64,000 nt of DNA. It comes from Bacteroidota bacterium (lineage in GTDB: Bacteria > Bacteroidota > Bacteroidia > Chitinophagales > Chitinophagaceae). Below are positions 29,801 to 40,740 of the stretch, piece after piece; within the stretch, counting starts at the first letter, position 1; each line of letters opens with the position of its first letter. The stretch spans positions 1-64,000 of the forward strand of contig CANKWR010000004.1 in assembly GCA_947487525.1 (NCBI GenBank), read 5' to 3'. Position numbers and translations under genes: made by a program. The notes under the pieces were generated by a model, which was not told the origin of the DNA, did no database searches, and saw only the letters and a list, made by a program, of their open reading frames with translations.

Positions 29801-31648
29801 ATGAGCGACGAAATTAAACACGAATGTGGCCTGGCTTACATTCGATTAAGAAAACCATTCTCCTACTACTTACAAAAAAGAGGATCAGTTACTTACGGGC
29901 TTAATAAATTATATCTTTTGATGGAAAAACAGCACAACCGTGGTCAGGATGGTGCTGGTTTAGCTACTTTAAAATTAGACATCGAAGCAGGGAATCCTTT
30001 TTTATATCGCCAAAGAAGCAATGCCCCTCAGCCGATTGCCGATTTATTTTACAAAATTGGCTTAGAAATTCAAGAACTAGAAAAATTTCAACCAGACATC
30101 GCGCAACATCCAGGATTGATGAAAGGACATCTGCCTTTTATGGGGGAGATTTTATTAGGCCATTTACGTTATGGCACACAGGGTAAAAATAATGTTGAAT
30201 TTTGTCACCCCTTTTTGAAAAAAGATTTAGTACCAGGAAAGAACATTGCACTTGCGGGAAATTTTAACTTAGTTAATACAGATGAATTATTTCAGCAAAT
30301 AGGGTTTAATCCAGGTGCTTTTGAAAAGCAAAGTGACCTTGCTGCCATGATGGAAGTGATTCATCATTTTTTAGTAAAAGAAGAAGCGCTAAATCCCAAC
30401 GCACCCGATATTGTAAATGTTTTAAAACAATCAGCGCCTTTATTTGATGGTGGCTTTACCATTGGCGGTTTAATTGGCAATGGTTATAGTTTTATTATGC
30501 GGGATGCCAATGGTATTCGACCAGCGTATTATTATATTGATGGAGAAGTAATTGTAGCTGCTAGTGAACGCGCATCCATTAGAACTACTTTTAACGTTGG
30601 GGAAAATGAGGTTTTAGAATTAATGCCAGGCACTGCGTTAATTGTGGATGACAAAGGGGAATATAAAATTGAACAAATCATTGAACCTAAAGAAAGACGC
30701 GCTTGTTCCTTTGAACGTATTTATTTTTCGAGAGGCAGTGATGAAAAAATTTATAGAGAGCGGATTGCTTTAGGAAATCATTTAAGCAAAATAGTTTTAG
30801 ATAGAATTGAAAAGGATTTGAGAAATACTATATTCTCTTATATACCTAACACAGCAGAAGTCGCTTTTTATGGACTTATTAAAGGCATGGAGCAATACTT
30901 AAATAAAATAAAAGTAGAACGAATTTTAAGTTGGGGCAAGGAGGTGGATGTGGAACGCTTGGAAGAAATGGTGAATCGAAAAATTCGTCAGGAAAAGATA
31001 GCCATCAAGGATGTAAAGCTAAGAACCTTTATTACGGAGGATGCGAATCGTAATGAAATGGTGCAACACGTTTATGACATCACTTATGGAACAGTTAAAA
31101 AAGACGAGGATACCTTGGTAGTGATTGATGACAGTATTGTTCGTGGAACTACATTAAGAGAAAGTATTATTCGAATGTTGTCCCGCTTGTCTCCAAAAAA
31201 AATTATTGTTGTTTCCTCTGCACCTCAAATCAGGTATCCAGATTGTTATGGTATTGATATGAGCAAGATGGGTGATTTCATTGCCTTTAAAGCAGTTATT
31301 GCTTTATTAGAAGAAAAAGGGATGCAAAACGTAATTGATGATACTTATCAAAAAATAAAGGCATTAGAAGTAAATGGAGCCTTGCATACTGAGAATGCGG
31401 TGCGACAATTATACAAGCCATTTACGCCTGAGGAAATTTCAGATAAAATTGCTCAATTAATTACCCCGCCAAATGTAAATATACCCGTGGAAGTGATTTA
31501 TCAAACCATCGAGGATTTACATGAATGCTGTCCAACCAATACAGGTGATTGGTATTTTACAGGCAATTACCCAACTCCTGGTGGTAATAAGGTTTGCAAT
31601 AAGGCATTTGTAAACTACATGGAAGGCAATAATGTACGAGGTTACTAA
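29801..31648 (+). CDS. Amidophosphoribosyltransferase-like protein (class II glutamine amidotransferase + PRTase)
   Basis: HECGLAYIRL, KQHNRGQDGAGLAT, LGHLRYGTQG, VVIDDSIVRGTTLRE. Confidence 0.88.
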   Translation: MSDEIKHECGLAYIRLRKPFSYYLQKRGSVTYGLNKLYLLMEKQHNRGQDGAGLATLKLDIEAGNPFLYRQRSNAPQPIADLFYKIGLEIQELEKFQPDIAQHPGLMKGHLPFMGEILLGHLRYGTQGKNNVEFCHPFLKKDLVPGKNIALAGNFNLVNTDELFQQIGFNPGAFEKQSDLAAMMEVIHHFLVKEEALNPNAPDIVNVLKQSAPLFDGGFTIGGLIGNGYSFIMRDANGIRPAYYYIDGEVIVAASERASIRTTFNVGENEVLELMPGTALIVDDKGEYKIEQIIEPKERRACSFERIYFSRGSDEKIYRERIALGNHLSKIVLDRIEKDLRNTIFSYIPNTAEVAFYGLIKGMEQYLNKIKVERILSWGKEVDVERLEEMVNRKIRQEKIAIKDVKLRTFITEDANRNEMVQHVYDITYGTVKKDEDTLVVIDDSIVRGTTLRESIIRMLSRLSPKKIIVVSSAPQIRYPDCYGIDMSKMGDFIAFKAVIALLEEKGMQNVIDDTYQKIKALEVNGALHTENAVRQLYKPFTPEEISDKIAQLITPPNVNIPVEVIYQTIEDLHECCPTNTGDWYFTGNYPTPGGNKVCNKAFVNYMEGNNVRGY

Positions 31649-31694
31649 TTACACAAAAAAGCGTCTACAGTGAGACGCCTATATTATATTTTCC

Positions 31695-31722
31695 AAAGAG
31701 TTGCAAAAGCAACTCTTTTTAT
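31695..31722. terminator. Intrinsic terminator between convergent genes
   Basis: AAAGAGTTGC-aaaa-GCAACTCTTT-TT; preceded by hairpin GCGTCT-acagtg-AGACGC (31661-31678). Confidence 0.85.
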
Positions 31723-31733
31723 TTTAAAGCATA

Positions 31734-32798
31734 TTAAACTCGATAGCAAATTGCGTTGATATTCATTCCTGCTCCAACAGACGCAAAAATTACAATATCT
31801 CCTTTGTTGATTTGATGTTCAGGATATTTACCATGTTTCACCATATCATATAAAGTTGGAATAGTGGCTACTGAGCTATTTCCTAATTCATGTATGCTCA
31901 TGGGCATGATATGCGCTGGGACGTCCCTGGTTCCATATAACTTATACAATGCTTTTATAAAACCTTCATCCATTTTTTCATTGGCTTGATGCAAGAAAAA
32001 CTTTTTCACGTCTCGAATCGCTACTCCTGCTTTTTCGATACATTCCTTCATGGCAATAGGCACATTCTTGATGGCATATTCGTAAACTTTACGTCCCTTC
32101 ATTTTAATGTATCTGGTTTCTTCTTCGCCTTCTGGATGGTAGGATTTGCCTAAATATAAATAGTATGCTTCCTCGTTACAATGGCTTTGTACACTTGTCG
32201 CTAAAATACCACTATCCGTGGTTGAATCACCTTCAACTATACAAGCACCAGCACCATCACTAAAAATCATACTGTCTCTATCATGTGGATCTACAACACG
32301 ACTTAATGTTTCGGCACCAATCACTAAACAACGCTTCGCCATACCAGATTTAATAAAGGCATCCGCCTGAATAACACCTTGGATCCATCCTGGACAGCCA
32401 AATAAAATATCATAAGCTACACAGTTTGGGTTACGAATACCCAATAAATGTTTTACACGTGAAGCGATTGCTGGGATCGTATCTGTTTGAATGGTGCCAG
32501 GTAATACATTCCCGAAATTATGGGCAACAATAATTTGATCAATGGTTTCTGGATCGATACCTGCATCCTGAATGGCTAATTTTGAAGCTGCTGTTGCCAT
32601 GTCTGAGGTATTCATATTTTCAGCTGCATACCTTCTTTCATAAATACCTGTAATGTCCTTGAATTTTTCTACAATCTCTGCATTGGGCCTTGTAATTAAC
32701 GCTTCATTTTCACCATAAAAAGTATTCCCAATAAAATCCGCATTGGTTTTTATAATTTCAGGTAGGTAACTTCCTGTGCCGGTAATGATTGTAGCCAT
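31734..32798 (-). CDS. 3-oxoacyl-ACP synthase III (FabH)-family protein
   Basis: YDILFGCPGWIQGVIQADAFI, FSDGAGACIVEG, FLHQANEKM, HELGNSSVATIPTLYD. Confidence 0.9.
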   Translation of the reverse strand: MATIITGTGSYLPEIIKTNADFIGNTFYGENEALITRPNAEIVEKFKDITGIYERRYAAENMNTSDMATAASKLAIQDAGIDPETIDQIIVAHNFGNVLPGTIQTDTIPAIASRVKHLLGIRNPNCVAYDILFGCPGWIQGVIQADAFIKSGMAKRCLVIGAETLSRVVDPHDRDSMIFSDGAGACIVEGDSTTDSGILATSVQSHCNEEAYYLYLGKSYHPEGEEETRYIKMKGRKVYEYAIKNVPIAMKECIEKAGVAIRDVKKFFLHQANEKMDEGFIKALYKLYGTRDVPAHIMPMSIHELGNSSVATIPTLYDMVKHGKYPEHQINKGDIVIFASVGAGMNINAICYRV

Positions 32799-32857
32799 AA
32801 GTGTAAACTTGAATTTGAAGGAATCGATGTAATTCTAAGTTACGAATTAAACTTAAA

Positions 32858-33952
32858 CTAAATGTATTTATCTCCCTTATTCCTTTTTACCTCTGCAACA
32901 TATTCTTTAATTGATTGCTCTTTTTCTTTATTACATATTAACAATACATCCTTCGTGTCTACCACAATAAAATCATCTAAACCTTGCACCACCACTAATT
33001 TATCCTTAGGTGCATTGATCATACATTTAGTAGCATCTATGACTACTACATTGTCTGAGGCTACTGCATTGCCGAAATAATCCTTTTCCATATTATCATA
33101 CGCACTATTCCAAGTACCTAGGTCACTCCATCCAAAAGAGGAGGGCAATACATACACATTCTCTGCTTTTTCCATAATGGCAATATCAATAGAGATATTG
33201 GTGCATAGCGGATATATTTTTAAGATTGATTGCCTTTCTTTATCTGTATTGAAATTTTCTTTTTCTTGATCGAACAGCTCATACATTTCTGGCTGTAATT
33301 TTTCAAAAGCAGCTAAAATAGTACTTGCTTTCCAGGCAAAAATACCTGCATTCCATAAAAAGTCGCCACTGTCTAAAAAGGACTGCGCAATTTCTAAACT
33401 TGGTTTTTCGGTAAAGGTTTTCACTTTAAACACTCCTTTTGTTACCTCAAGTCCTTCATATTGAATATACCCGTATCCCGTATTTGGATAAGATGGTTTT
33501 ATGCCCAGTGTTACCAATGCTTTAATATTTGTAACAAAGTCCAGTGCATTGTCAACAATTTTTTGAAAATTATCTTCTTCTAATATTAAGTGATCACTAG
33601 GTGCTACAATAAAAGTAGCTTCAGGATCTTTTTGTGCCAATTTAAATGAAATATAGGCAATGCAGGCCGCCGTATTTTTACGACTTGGCTCTGCTAATAT
33701 ATTTTCAATGGGCAAATTTGGTAATTGCGCTTTAACAATAGGCACATACTCTTCAGAAGTAACAATGAAAATATTTTCAACTGCAATGAATTTTGCATAA
33801 CGTTCAAAAGTCCATTGAATTAATGTTTTCCCGGTATTGAGGACGTCTAAAAATTGCTTTGGATAAGCAGTCCTACTCATAGGCCAAAATCTGCTTCCAA
33901 TTCCCCCCGCCATTATAGCTACATAATGATGTTTATTATTCATCCCTTTCAT
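32858..33952 (-). CDS. manC: Mannose-1-phosphate guanylyltransferase
   Basis: AIMAGGIGSRFWPMSRTAYPKQFL; APSDHLI; FTEKPSLEIAQ; SFGWSDLGTWNS. Confidence 0.95.
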   Translation of the reverse strand: MKGMNNKHHYVAIMAGGIGSRFWPMSRTAYPKQFLDVLNTGKTLIQWTFERYAKFIAVENIFIVTSEEYVPIVKAQLPNLPIENILAEPSRKNTAACIAYISFKLAQKDPEATFIVAPSDHLILEEDNFQKIVDNALDFVTNIKALVTLGIKPSYPNTGYGYIQYEGLEVTKGVFKVKTFTEKPSLEIAQSFLDSGDFLWNAGIFAWKASTILAAFEKLQPEMYELFDQEKENFNTDKERQSILKIYPLCTNISIDIAIMEKAENVYVLPSSFGWSDLGTWNSAYDNMEKDYFGNAVASDNVVVIDATKCMINAPKDKLVVVQGLDDFIVVDTKDVLLICNKEKEQSIKEYVAEVKRNKGDKYI

Positions 33953-33961
33953 TAATTAAAA

Positions 33962-34945
33962 TTATAAAATACCCTCCCTCATTAAATCATGCATGTGAAT
34001 GATGCCAATATAATCTCCAGCATCCGCAACTATAATTTGGCTGATATCTTTTTGTTGCATTAATTCCAATGCATTTACAGCAAGCGCATCAGACCCAATG
34101 GTAATTGGCGCTTTGTGATATATATCTAGTGCTGTTAAATCCTGTATACTTGTATGTGCTTCTAACATTCTGCGAATGTCTCCATCGGTTATAATGCCTT
34201 CCACTTTATTTTGATCATTCACTACGGCAGTAGCACCTAATCTATTTTTTGAAATGGTATGAATCACTTCCTTCAATCCTGTAGACAAAAAAACCTTTGG
34301 CTTTGAATTGTTATTGGCTATCTGACCAGCAGTTAATGTTAAACGCTTTCCTAAATTTCCACCTGGATGAAATTTGGCAAAATCATTTGCTTTGAAACTA
34401 TTTAATTCCATTAAACATACCGCAATTAAATCACCCATGACCATTTGAGCGGTGGTGGAGGAAGTAGGTGCGAGGTTATTTAAGCAGGCTTCTTTTGTTA
34501 CGGTGGTATTCAATACCCATTTTGATTCCTTTGCTAAATAGCTGTCTATGTTGCCCACCATTCCAATTAGAGTATTCCCAAATTGTTTCACCAATTGCAC
34601 TAAATTTTTTATTTCCGGGCTCTCCCCGCTTTTGCTTATGATTAAAACAATGTCATTGGGGGTAATCATTCCCGAATCGCCATGAATTGCTTCGGCTGCA
34701 TGTAAAAATAGAGAAGGGGTGCCGGTTGAATTGCAGGTAGCTACTATTTTTTGAGCGATGATGGCGCTTTTGCCAATACCACTTACTATAAATCGGCCAT
34801 TGGCAGTGTGAATTGCATTTATCGCTTCTTCAAAAGAGTGATCAATAAAATTGGACAGTCCATTGATGGCTTCTATTTCAATTGCGAGTGTTTGTTTTGC
34901 GTTCGCTATTATGTTGTTTGACATAGGCGTATTAAGGAGTGACAA
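33962..34945 (-). CDS. kdsD: KpsF/GutQ-family arabinose-5-phosphate isomerase (SIS + CBS domains)
   Basis: GIGKSAIIAQKIVATCNSTGTPSLFLHAAEAIHGDSGMI; tandem CBS domains. Confidence 0.93.
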   Translation of the reverse strand: MSLLNTPMSNNIIANAKQTLAIEIEAINGLSNFIDHSFEEAINAIHTANGRFIVSGIGKSAIIAQKIVATCNSTGTPSLFLHAAEAIHGDSGMITPNDIVLIISKSGESPEIKNLVQLVKQFGNTLIGMVGNIDSYLAKESKWVLNTTVTKEACLNNLAPTSSTTAQMVMGDLIAVCLMELNSFKANDFAKFHPGGNLGKRLTLTAGQIANNNSKPKVFLSTGLKEVIHTISKNRLGATAVVNDQNKVEGIITDGDIRRMLEAHTSIQDLTALDIYHKAPITIGSDALAVNALELMQQKDISQIIVADAGDYIGIIHMHDLMREGIL

Positions 34946-35102
34946 AGTTAATGCTTCATTAACTTAGATACCCTAATTCTAAGAAAACCTTAAAAAAAAG
35001 GTTTTTATAAAATACTAGGGTGGAATGAACAGTTCTTGAGTTATTTTCGGTAACTTATTTGAACAAATTTTTCAAAAATCATTGATTATAAGATATTTAT
35101 AA

Positions 35103-37361
35103 ATGCCAAAAGCAAAAAAAACAGCTTCTAACACCATAATTACCAATAAGCAGGGCAATACATTTGACAAAAAAGAGGTTTTGCAGGCCCTGGAGCAGCA
35201 TTTTGGGTTCAAAGAGTTTAAGGGAACACAGGAAAAGGCAATCATGTCCCTTTTGAGTGGCAGGGACACTTTTGTCATTATGCCAACCGGTGGTGGGAAG
35301 AGTTTATGTTATCAATTACCTGCTTTAATATTACCCGGTTGTGCGATTGTAGTTTCCCCACTAATCGCCCTCATGAAAAACCAGGTGGATTTGGTGAGAG
35401 GGTATAGTGAAAAAGACGATGTAGCCCATTTTTTAAATTCCTCTTTAAATAAGGGACAAATCAAGGAAGTTAAATCTGATTTATTGTCCGGGAAAACAAA
35501 ACTACTTTATGTTGCTCCTGAAACTTTAACGAAGCAGGAAAACCTTGATTTTTTTAGTGATTTAAATGTTTCCTTTTTTGCAGTGGATGAAGCGCATTGT
35601 ATTTCAGAATGGGGCCATGACTTTAGGCCAGAATATAGAAGGCTTAAAGAAATGATGGAAGAAATTAATAATAATGTTCCTATCATTGCTTTAACTGCTA
35701 CAGCAACGCCTAAGGTGCAATCTGATATCGTTAAAAATTTAGCATTACGGGAACCCGAAATATTGATTTCTTCTTTTAACCGTGCAAACTTATACTACGA
35801 GGTACAACCTAAAGTAAAAAAAGAATTGACCGTGAAAAGTATTGTAAAATATATTTCAGGACACAAAGGAAAGAGTGGAATCATCTATACTTTAAATAGA
35901 AAAACGACCGAAGAATTAGCAGACCTTTTAATTGCCAATAACATTAAAGCGGTTGCATATCACGCGGGCTTAGATCAAAAATTAAGGGCCGATAGGCAGG
36001 ATCAATTTTTGAATGAGGATGTGCAGGTAATTGTTGCCACCATTGCGTTTGGTATGGGCATTGACAAGCCGGATATTCGTTATGTAATCCATTACAATAT
36101 TCCAAAATCAATAGAAAATTATTATCAAGAAACAGGACGTGCTGGTCGAGATGGTCTCGAAGGAAATTGTATTTTATATTATGCTCATAAGGACGTTACT
36201 AAACTAGAACATTTTTTAAGAGACAAGCCTTTGAGTGAAAGGGAAGTGGGTGCACAGTTAATTGACGAAACAGTTGCTTTTGCTGAAAGTGGAGTATGTA
36301 GAAGAAGAAGTTTGTTGCATTATTTTGGGGAGGATTGGGCCGATAAAAATTGTGGCAATTGCGACAATTGTTTACAACCTAAAGAAAGTATTGAAGCCAA
36401 AGAGCAATTGGTAAGTTTATTAAAAGCAATTCAAGCATTGGACGAGCGTTTTGTAGCCGATTATGTGGTACAAATATTAATGGGAGAATACACGCCACAA
36501 ATAGGATTATATCGCCATGAAAAATTACCTGTTTTTGGAATAGGGAAAGCCCAGGATGCGCTGTTTTGGAATAGCTTAGTTCGACAAGCCATGTTGGAGC
36601 AAATCATTCAAAAAGACATTGAAGAGTATGGACTTTTAAAACTTACGCCAAAAGGCGAAAAATTCCTTAAAAAGCCAACTAGTTTTAAAATAGTATTAAA
36701 TCAGGTTTTTGATGACGCACATGCGGATGACGAAGATGGGGAGGGTGGTGTAAACGCCACGGCCACCACCGACGAGCCTTTATTTGAGATGTTAAAGGAA
36801 ATTCGTCAACAAGAAGCCAAAAAAAGAAAGCTTCCGCCATTTGTCATTTTCTTAGAGAATTCCCTGCAAGATATGGCCACTTTGTATCCAACCACTTTGG
36901 AAGAATTGGAAAGGTGCCAGGGCGTGAGCAAGGGCAAGGCCATCAAGTATGGCAAACCCTTTGTGGATTTGATTGATCAATATGTAACTGAAAATAATAT
37001 TGAGAAGCCAGATGACTTTGTAATGAAGTCAGTCGCAAACAAATCCAATAATAAAATTTATATCATCCAAAATGTAGATAAGAAAATTCCCATTGAAACG
37101 ATTGCAAAAAACAAAGATTTAAGATTGGATGAATTATTAGAACAAATGGAAACCATTGCAGCAAGTGGTACGAAATTAAACCTTGACTATGCCATTGACG
37201 AATGGTTAGATAAGTATGATCAGGAAGAAATTTTAGAATACTTTAAAAATTGCGAAACCTCTTCCCTTCAAATAGCACAACAGGAGTTAAGTGAAAACGA
37301 ATATACCTTGGAGCAGTTAAAAATTATGCGCATTAAATTTTTAAGTGTTGTTGGCAATTAA
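35103..37361 (+). CDS. recQ: ATP-dependent DNA helicase RecQ
   Basis: MPTGGGKSLCYQLPA, VDEAHCISEWGHDFRPEYR, QETGRAGRDG, CGNCDNC zinc site, HRDC. Confidence 0.97.
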   Translation: MPKAKKTASNTIITNKQGNTFDKKEVLQALEQHFGFKEFKGTQEKAIMSLLSGRDTFVIMPTGGGKSLCYQLPALILPGCAIVVSPLIALMKNQVDLVRGYSEKDDVAHFLNSSLNKGQIKEVKSDLLSGKTKLLYVAPETLTKQENLDFFSDLNVSFFAVDEAHCISEWGHDFRPEYRRLKEMMEEINNNVPIIALTATATPKVQSDIVKNLALREPEILISSFNRANLYYEVQPKVKKELTVKSIVKYISGHKGKSGIIYTLNRKTTEELADLLIANNIKAVAYHAGLDQKLRADRQDQFLNEDVQVIVATIAFGMGIDKPDIRYVIHYNIPKSIENYYQETGRAGRDGLEGNCILYYAHKDVTKLEHFLRDKPLSEREVGAQLIDETVAFAESGVCRRRSLLHYFGEDWADKNCGNCDNCLQPKESIEAKEQLVSLLKAIQALDERFVADYVVQILMGEYTPQIGLYRHEKLPVFGIGKAQDALFWNSLVRQAMLEQIIQKDIEEYGLLKLTPKGEKFLKKPTSFKIVLNQVFDDAHADDEDGEGGVNATATTDEPLFEMLKEIRQQEAKKRKLPPFVIFLENSLQDMATLYPTTLEELERCQGVSKGKAIKYGKPFVDLIDQYVTENNIEKPDDFVMKSVANKSNNKIYIIQNVDKKIPIETIAKNKDLRLDELLEQMETIAASGTKLNLDYAIDEWLDKYDQEEILEYFKNCETSSLQIAQQELSENEYTLEQLKIMRIKFLSVVGN

Positions 37362-37364
37362 TGC

Positions 37365-38411
37365 TTAATGCTCCATCGGTTCAAAAAATTGACCTACCCT
37401 TAATGCTGCATTCTTTCGGATACTAACATAATAAAGATTAAAATCGGCAATATGATAGTTTTGTGTTCTAATCATCACATTCCCAAAAAATCTTGGCTTG
37501 GGTGTCCATAAAATACCTTTATGATTAATGGCGCCTGCGACATTCGGGATGAGTTTATCAAAGTTATACAAAAGCGATCCTTCATTATTAATTCTTCCTA
37601 CTTCTGGGTTTTCTTTACTCCAGGAAAGCGGATTGGTGACAATTGAATTGTATCTTTCTTTTTCAACAAAAGGCGGGATGTATCCTTTTTCAAATGTTCT
37701 CCATGCGCAAATGCAGCCTGTTTCATTTGGTTGTTCGCAAGGCTTTATATTTTGGAAAGTAGCCGGATCAATAGCCATGCCAACAATATAAGCAGCGACT
37801 AATTTTTTACCCAACGGCTTACCGTCGAAATATTCCTTTAACAATCGAATTGCATGTGTAGATCCTTGACTATGGGATGCAATGATGATTGGCCTGCCAT
37901 TGTTGTTATTTTGTAAAAAATAGTCAAACGCGTTTTTTACATCAGTATAAGCCAGTTCAAATGCGGCCAATGCTTTCAATGTATCCTCGCGATTGATAGG
38001 ATAGTAAGCATTGATATTTGCTTGTCGATATCTTGGCGCATAAATTTTACCCACTTCATTAAATACACTCGCTTGGTATAAAATAGAGGAAAAGTCCGTG
38101 TATACATTTATTTTATGGTCATTTAAGGGAGCATTCCATCCTGCTGGCATAGTTTTATCTAAATAACTTGTAGGGTATACAAAAAACACATCCACCGATT
38201 TTTTGGCAGCAATTGAATAGTCGCCAACCCCATTAGGAATACTATCGGATGGATTTTTTTTATTTGGATGGGCAGCCCAGTAATTTAAATTACTATAATC
38301 AGGCACCATACTTAATTCCTCTTTTTCATAAACAGGTCCGTATTTAGCATAGTTGCTTTCAGTACAACTGGCAATCATAAGTATAGAAGTAAAGAAAAAG
38401 AGAATACGCAT
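37365..38411 (-). CDS. DUF3089-like alpha/beta hydrolase lipoprotein
   Basis: VDVFFVYPTSYL, IIASHSQGSTHAIRLL; lipobox IASCTES. Confidence 0.82.
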   Translation of the reverse strand: MRILFFFTSILMIASCTESNYAKYGPVYEKEELSMVPDYSNLNYWAAHPNKKNPSDSIPNGVGDYSIAAKKSVDVFFVYPTSYLDKTMPAGWNAPLNDHKINVYTDFSSILYQASVFNEVGKIYAPRYRQANINAYYPINREDTLKALAAFELAYTDVKNAFDYFLQNNNNGRPIIIASHSQGSTHAIRLLKEYFDGKPLGKKLVAAYIVGMAIDPATFQNIKPCEQPNETGCICAWRTFEKGYIPPFVEKERYNSIVTNPLSWSKENPEVGRINNEGSLLYNFDKLIPNVAGAINHKGILWTPKPRFFGNVMIRTQNYHIADFNLYYVSIRKNAALRVGQFFEPMEH

Positions 38412-38523
38412 AGGAGGCTATTTTTATTAGGCAAAGTTATTACAAAAATAGGCGAAGCAAGTCTAAATTGGATAGTTTGCAAATAATGCTTAAAATATTT
38501 TAATTTTAACCTATTGTTACACT

Positions 38524-39786
38524 ATGAAAATCAAGGCTTACATCTCTTTTTTATTTGACGTGCTACTGCATAGTATCACTTCATTTGGCGGGCCTCAATC
38601 CAATTTAGGCTTATTGCAAAGTAGGTTTGTAGCAACAAGAAAAGACATCACCGAGGCGGAACTAATGGAATACAATGCCTTATGTCAATTGCTACCAGGG
38701 GCTTCCTCCACACAGACAATTGTATTAATTGGATATAAACTAGGCGGGTATACGCTTGCGATGTTTACTTTGTTAGTTTGGATTTTCCCCGCCTGCGCTT
38801 TAATGACCTTGGTGGCCATTTTATATTCCCATCCATATTTATCAACGGGTTTTGGCATACTTGAATATTTAAAACCAATGTCCATTGCTTTTATCATTAG
38901 CGCCACTTTCCACTTATATAAAAATGCGGTGAACAATACCATCACGAAGTGGATTTTTGTTGGCGCCTGCATTTTGGTATTAATTGGATTTAAGTCCCCT
39001 TGGACGATTCCTTTAGTGATTATACTTGCAGGAGTTGCCACTAATTTCAGTAAAAAAAGAATTCCGCAGTCCCCCTTTCAAAAGACGAAAATAAGATGGA
39101 GAGGTATTTTTATTTTTATATTGCTTTTTGCAATGGCTGGATTTTTATCTGAAAAAGCAACTAGAAATAATTGGCCTCATCAAAAAGTTTTTAACTTATT
39201 TGAAACGAATTACCGCTTTGGCACTTTTGTATTTGGCGGAGGGGATGTGCTAGTACCCTTAATGTATGAACAGTATGTGACTAGGCCGTCATCAGAAAGA
39301 ATTAAACAAAGTAAAAGAGATGTTATTAAAATTTCAAGTGATGCATTTTTAACAGGCGCAGGTATTGTGCGGGCAGTGCCTGGCCCGGTATGGTCTGTGA
39401 CTAGTTATATGGGTGCCATTGCCGTAAATGACAAATCGGTTTATTGGCAAATAATTGGGGCACTGACTGCTTCGCTGGGCGTATTTTTACCTAGCTTTTT
39501 TATTGTATTATTTGCCTTTCCCTTTTGGCAAAACTTAAAAAAATATGCAGTGGTATTTAGGTCATTGGAAGGAATCAATGCAGCAATAGTGGGCATCATG
39601 TTAGGAGCTAGTTTTTATTTATCTAAAGATTTAGTTCAGTCCATGAATACCATTTCGGTTCCAACCATTTTCTCTAACCTAGGTATTTTAATTGCTTGTA
39701 CTTATTTATTATACACCAAAAAAATAGCCACTCACTGGCTAGTACTTGGCGTTGTTTTTTTAGGACTTATTCACTTTCTATTATAG
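38524..39786 (+). CDS. Chromate-transporter (ChrA/CHR)-family protein, long two-domain form
   Basis: SFGGPQSNLGLLQSRFV...LLPGASSTQTIVLIGYKLGG; second half FGGGDVLVPLM...GIVRAVPGPVW. Confidence 0.88.
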   Translation: MKIKAYISFLFDVLLHSITSFGGPQSNLGLLQSRFVATRKDITEAELMEYNALCQLLPGASSTQTIVLIGYKLGGYTLAMFTLLVWIFPACALMTLVAILYSHPYLSTGFGILEYLKPMSIAFIISATFHLYKNAVNNTITKWIFVGACILVLIGFKSPWTIPLVIILAGVATNFSKKRIPQSPFQKTKIRWRGIFIFILLFAMAGFLSEKATRNNWPHQKVFNLFETNYRFGTFVFGGGDVLVPLMYEQYVTRPSSERIKQSKRDVIKISSDAFLTGAGIVRAVPGPVWSVTSYMGAIAVNDKSVYWQIIGALTASLGVFLPSFFIVLFAFPFWQNLKKYAVVFRSLEGINAAIVGIMLGASFYLSKDLVQSMNTISVPTIFSNLGILIACTYLLYTKKIATHWLVLGVVFLGLIHFLL

Positions 39787-39910
39787 GAATGGCTGGTATT
39801 GGCATATTTATTACCGCTTTTTGTGTAACACAAATAAAATAGGTAAAAACCTGTTAATTTAGCTTAATTAAAGAATACTATTGCAATCCTTTCTTAATAT
39901 TGCATTCGTA

Positions 39911-40642
39911 ATGAATTTTAGTAAATTATTTATTTTATTGTCTTGTTTAGTTGGCCATTCACAACTAAGTGCGCAATCCATTACCATTACTGGAACGGTA
40001 TATGATATTTCAGGACGCAGACCTGTTGAATCGGTGGTAGTAAGCAGTGGGCAATTTAAAGCCATTACGGATTCATTAGGAAAATACCGCATTAATGTAT
40101 CCAATAAAGATTCCTTGTGGTTCTCCTTATTTGGCAAAACCACACAAAAATTTCCGATTGATACCATTTCAGATAAAAATAATTTCAATGTAATGATTCA
40201 TGTCCTGGGCTACGATTTACCAGAAGTGCGGGTTAGAAATAATTATTATAAATTCGATTCCATTCAAAATAGGAATGATTATGCTAAATTTTTTAATTAC
40301 CAGCCACCTGGTATTAAGTTGAGCAACAATCAACAAATGTTTGGTCCTGCAGGGGTATCCGTTGGATTTGATTTAAGCGAAATCATCAATATGTTTCGTT
40401 TTCATAGAAACAGAAACTTGCAATTTCTTCAAAATAGGCTATTGGTTCAAGAGCATGATAAATATATAGACCGCAGGTTCAATAAAAGGTTTGTACAAAA
40501 AATCACCCGTTTAGAAGGGGAGGCCTTGCAAAAATTTATGGCCTATGGCCGACCTAGTTACGATTTATTGGGCCTGCTCAATGATTTAGAATTGGGTTTA
40601 TTGATTCAAAATAGATTCAAAGAGTTTAAAAGGGCCAATTAA
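39911..40642 (+). CDS. Secreted protein with carboxypeptidase-regulatory-like domain
   Basis: ITITGTVYDISGRRPVESVVVSSGQFKAITDSLGKYRI. Confidence 0.7.
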   Translation: MNFSKLFILLSCLVGHSQLSAQSITITGTVYDISGRRPVESVVVSSGQFKAITDSLGKYRINVSNKDSLWFSLFGKTTQKFPIDTISDKNNFNVMIHVLGYDLPEVRVRNNYYKFDSIQNRNDYAKFFNYQPPGIKLSNNQQMFGPAGVSVGFDLSEIINMFRFHRNRNLQFLQNRLLVQEHDKYIDRRFNKRFVQKITRLEGEALQKFMAYGRPSYDLLGLLNDLELGLLIQNRFKEFKRAN

Positions 40643-40740
40643 GCATTCCCAAAGGGCCCCTCATTAGGTCCACCATTCATCTATTTTATGTGGTTAAAAA
40701 ACATTTTTTGGCTACCTTTAATCACTAAAATTGCCATCTC

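Noticed and set aside
38524-39786. Chromate transporter and RND pair (40741-44873) as a metal-resistance island
   Set aside because: The genes are separated by an unrelated secreted protein, have independent intergenic regions and no mobile-element hallmarks.
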